Shown: positions 62,793 through 64,000 of the stretch, one piece after another
Numbering within the stretch: position 1 is the first letter of the stretch
Layout of the letters: each line of letters starts with the position of its first letter
Position numbers and translations under genes: made by a program
The notes under the pieces: model-generated
Told to the model about the DNA's origin: nothing
The model's database searches: none
What the model saw: the letters and a program-made list of their open reading frames with translations, nothing else
Source of the DNA: Limnohabitans parvus II-B4
GTDB taxonomy: Bacteria; Pseudomonadota; Gammaproteobacteria; Burkholderiales; Burkholderiaceae_C
Length of the DNA: 64,000 nt
NCBI RefSeq assembly: GCF_003063455.1
Contig: NZ_NESN01000001.1
Coordinates: 1 to 64,000, forward strand
Reading direction: 5' to 3'

Positions 62793-64000
62793 ATGTTTCG
62801 CAGGCTGTCACTGACATCCCGCCTCACCATCTTTTTTATAGCGCTGGCCAGTTCGGTCATCCTGGGCTTGGCGCTTCTTTTCATGGTAGAGGCTGATAGG
62901 CACTTCGTCGACCTCGATAGCGCCGCCTTGGATGATAAAAAGCACCTGATCGAGGGCATTCTGGCCAGTTCTCGATCCCATGAAGAAGCTCGCAGTCGCC
63001 TGAACGAAGCATTGAGCCATCACCACAGCCTTTACGCTCTGGTCAAAGGACCGCAGGGTGAAAAGTTGTACCAGACCAACGGATACAGCGGCCCGACTAC
63101 GCAAGCATCATTCATCACGAATGACGACGGCCACGGGCTTCAGTCTTGGAGGAGTGGCGGTCGCGAGTTCCATGAGATGAGCTTTACTGCTGGCATGGTT
63201 CAGGGAATGGCCGGGCCGCTCCAAATATCACTCGCCGTCGATACGCAGCACCACCAAGAATTCATGAGGGAGCTCCGGCGCAGCATTGCGATCTATGCTG
63301 TGCTGGCCATTCTTCTAAGCGGATTCTTGGCTTGGTTCGCGGCTCATCAAGGCATGTCTCCGCTGCGCGCAATGAAACGTCGCGCCGCTGCAGTGACAGG
63401 CCAACAGTTGCAAGAGCGCATGCCCGAGGATGCCGTCCCGATTGAAATGGCAGATTTGGCAAGGGAACTCAATGAGATGTTGGGTCGCCTGCAGAACGAC
63501 TTCAAACAGCTTGCTGATTTTGCGGCGGATTTGGCACATGAACTTCGCACACCCATCAGCAATCTCCTCACCCAAACACAGGTGACGCTGTCCACCCAAC
63601 GCGACCTTAAGACATACCAAGATACGCTGGCGTCCAACGCAGAGGAATTGCAGCGTTTGGCTCGGGTGGTATCAGACATGCTATTCCTCGCCAAGACAGA
63701 GCGGGGGGTAGACCTGCCCCATAAGGAGTCCTTCTCGGCAGCACAAGGAGCTCGCGAACTCGTTGAATTTTATGAAGCCGTTGCGGACGAAAAACGCATC
63801 TTGATGAGCGTGGAAGGTGATGGGCGAATCTATGGCGATCGTTTGATGTTCAGACGTGCCTTGAGCAACCTCCTATCCAATGCGCTCAGGCATGCACCAG
63901 TCGGCGGTGTCGTGGGCGTCAGAATCGAAAGTTCGTCGCGTGGAATTGAAGTCACTGTCAAAAACACGGGCAAGGAGATTCCATTGGATGTCCAGCAGAG
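62793..64000 (+). CDS. Sensor histidine kinase (CusS/CopS-like), 3'-truncated by window edge
   Basis: The frame is open from 62793 to the window end (402 codons). A membrane segment (FFIALASSVILGLALLF) and a periplasmic sensor loop are followed by a second membrane segment (AVLAILLSGFLAWF), a HAMP region, and the HisKA helix with the phospho-acceptor H249 in ADLAHELRTPISN. The N box is at LSNLLSNALRHAP. The ATPase end (G boxes) is cut off. It senses periplasmic Cu(I) or Ag(I) by family and phosphorylates the regulator in front. The start directly follows the regulator stop (TAG at 62790-62792). Confidence 0.93.
   Translation, partial: MFRRLSLTSRLTIFFIALASSVILGLALLFMVEADRHFVDLDSAALDDKKHLIEGILASSRSHEEARSRLNEALSHHHSLYALVKGPQGEKLYQTNGYSGPTTQASFITNDDGHGLQSWRSGGREFHEMSFTAGMVQGMAGPLQISLAVDTQHHQEFMRELRRSIAIYAVLAILLSGFLAWFAAHQGMSPLRAMKRRAAAVTGQQLQERMPEDAVPIEMADLARELNEMLGRLQNDFKQLADFAADLAHELRTPISNLLTQTQVTLSTQRDLKTYQDTLASNAEELQRLARVVSDMLFLAKTERGVDLPHKESFSAAQGARELVEFYEAVADEKRILMSVEGDGRIYGDRLMFRRALSNLLSNALRHAPVGGVVGVRIESSSRGIEVTVKNTGKEIPLDVQQ

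Overview
The window looks like a chromosome segment of a betaproteobacterium, most likely Burkholderiales, family Comamonadaceae (Limnohabitans/Rhodoferax-like). This is inferred from the GC-rich backbone, the gene content and the style of the branched-chain ABC / beta-oxidation cluster. No rRNA or tRNA gene was seen, so the genus is a guess.

Backbone, 1 to about 45.75 kb. The 3' part of purL is followed by a SWIM/SNF2 helicase and a VapBC-type toxin-antitoxin pair whose operator is a perfect 12-bp inverted repeat overlapping the ribosome binding site. Next are the rRNA hydroxylation gene rlhA (minus), a 0.5-kb hierarchical repeat array (9.78-10.27 kb), and a minus-strand run selO-msrB-yciB-bolA-parvulin. 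From 14.1 to 31.0 kb a long plus-strand catabolic block couples an acyl-CoA synthetase and a five-gene LIV-type ABC importer to beta-oxidation enzymes: FadB-like, thiolase, acyl-CoA dehydrogenase, two SDRs, hotdog thioesterase, CurA-like reductase and GST. A palindromic operator candidate precedes the FadB-like gene. From 31 to 45.7 kb come an HExxH lipoprotein, tex, a patatin-like protein, trhO, a TfoX-N protein, an Fe-alcohol dehydrogenase, an alpha/beta hydrolase, a thioesterase-GNAT fusion, ygfZ, the run mltG-tmk-holB-tatD, and an ankyrin-repeat protein.

Accessory region, about 45.75 kb to the end. Base composition falls and mobile DNA begins. Three 22-bp repeats lead into a Tn7/Tn5053-like module (TnsB/TniA-like transposase, TnsC/TniB-like ATPase, TniQ-like protein). 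An EamA transporter with a His-rich tail follows. Then come a truncated DUF2846-like gene beside an IS21-family element (istA/istB), and a divergent pair of unrecognised genes around 55.9 kb. From 57.4 kb there is a copper-resistance locus: CusF-like, DUF411, cupredoxin, multicopper oxidase, TolC-like lipoprotein and a small secreted protein on the minus strand, divergent from a CopRS/CusRS two-component system whose kinase runs off the window.

The least explained structure is a family of palindromic repeats sharing the frame GTCA-arm-loop-arm-(TA)TCCAT with different stems. They occur as arrays at 9.8-10.3 kb, as neighbours at 39.15-39.29 kb (one supplies the stop codon of a hydrolase gene) and, preceded by five tandem 18-mers, in frame inside the thymidylate kinase gene tmk. 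Half-palindromes appear to be amplified next to full palindromes at each array, which suggests a mobile or expanding element able to live inside essential coding sequence.
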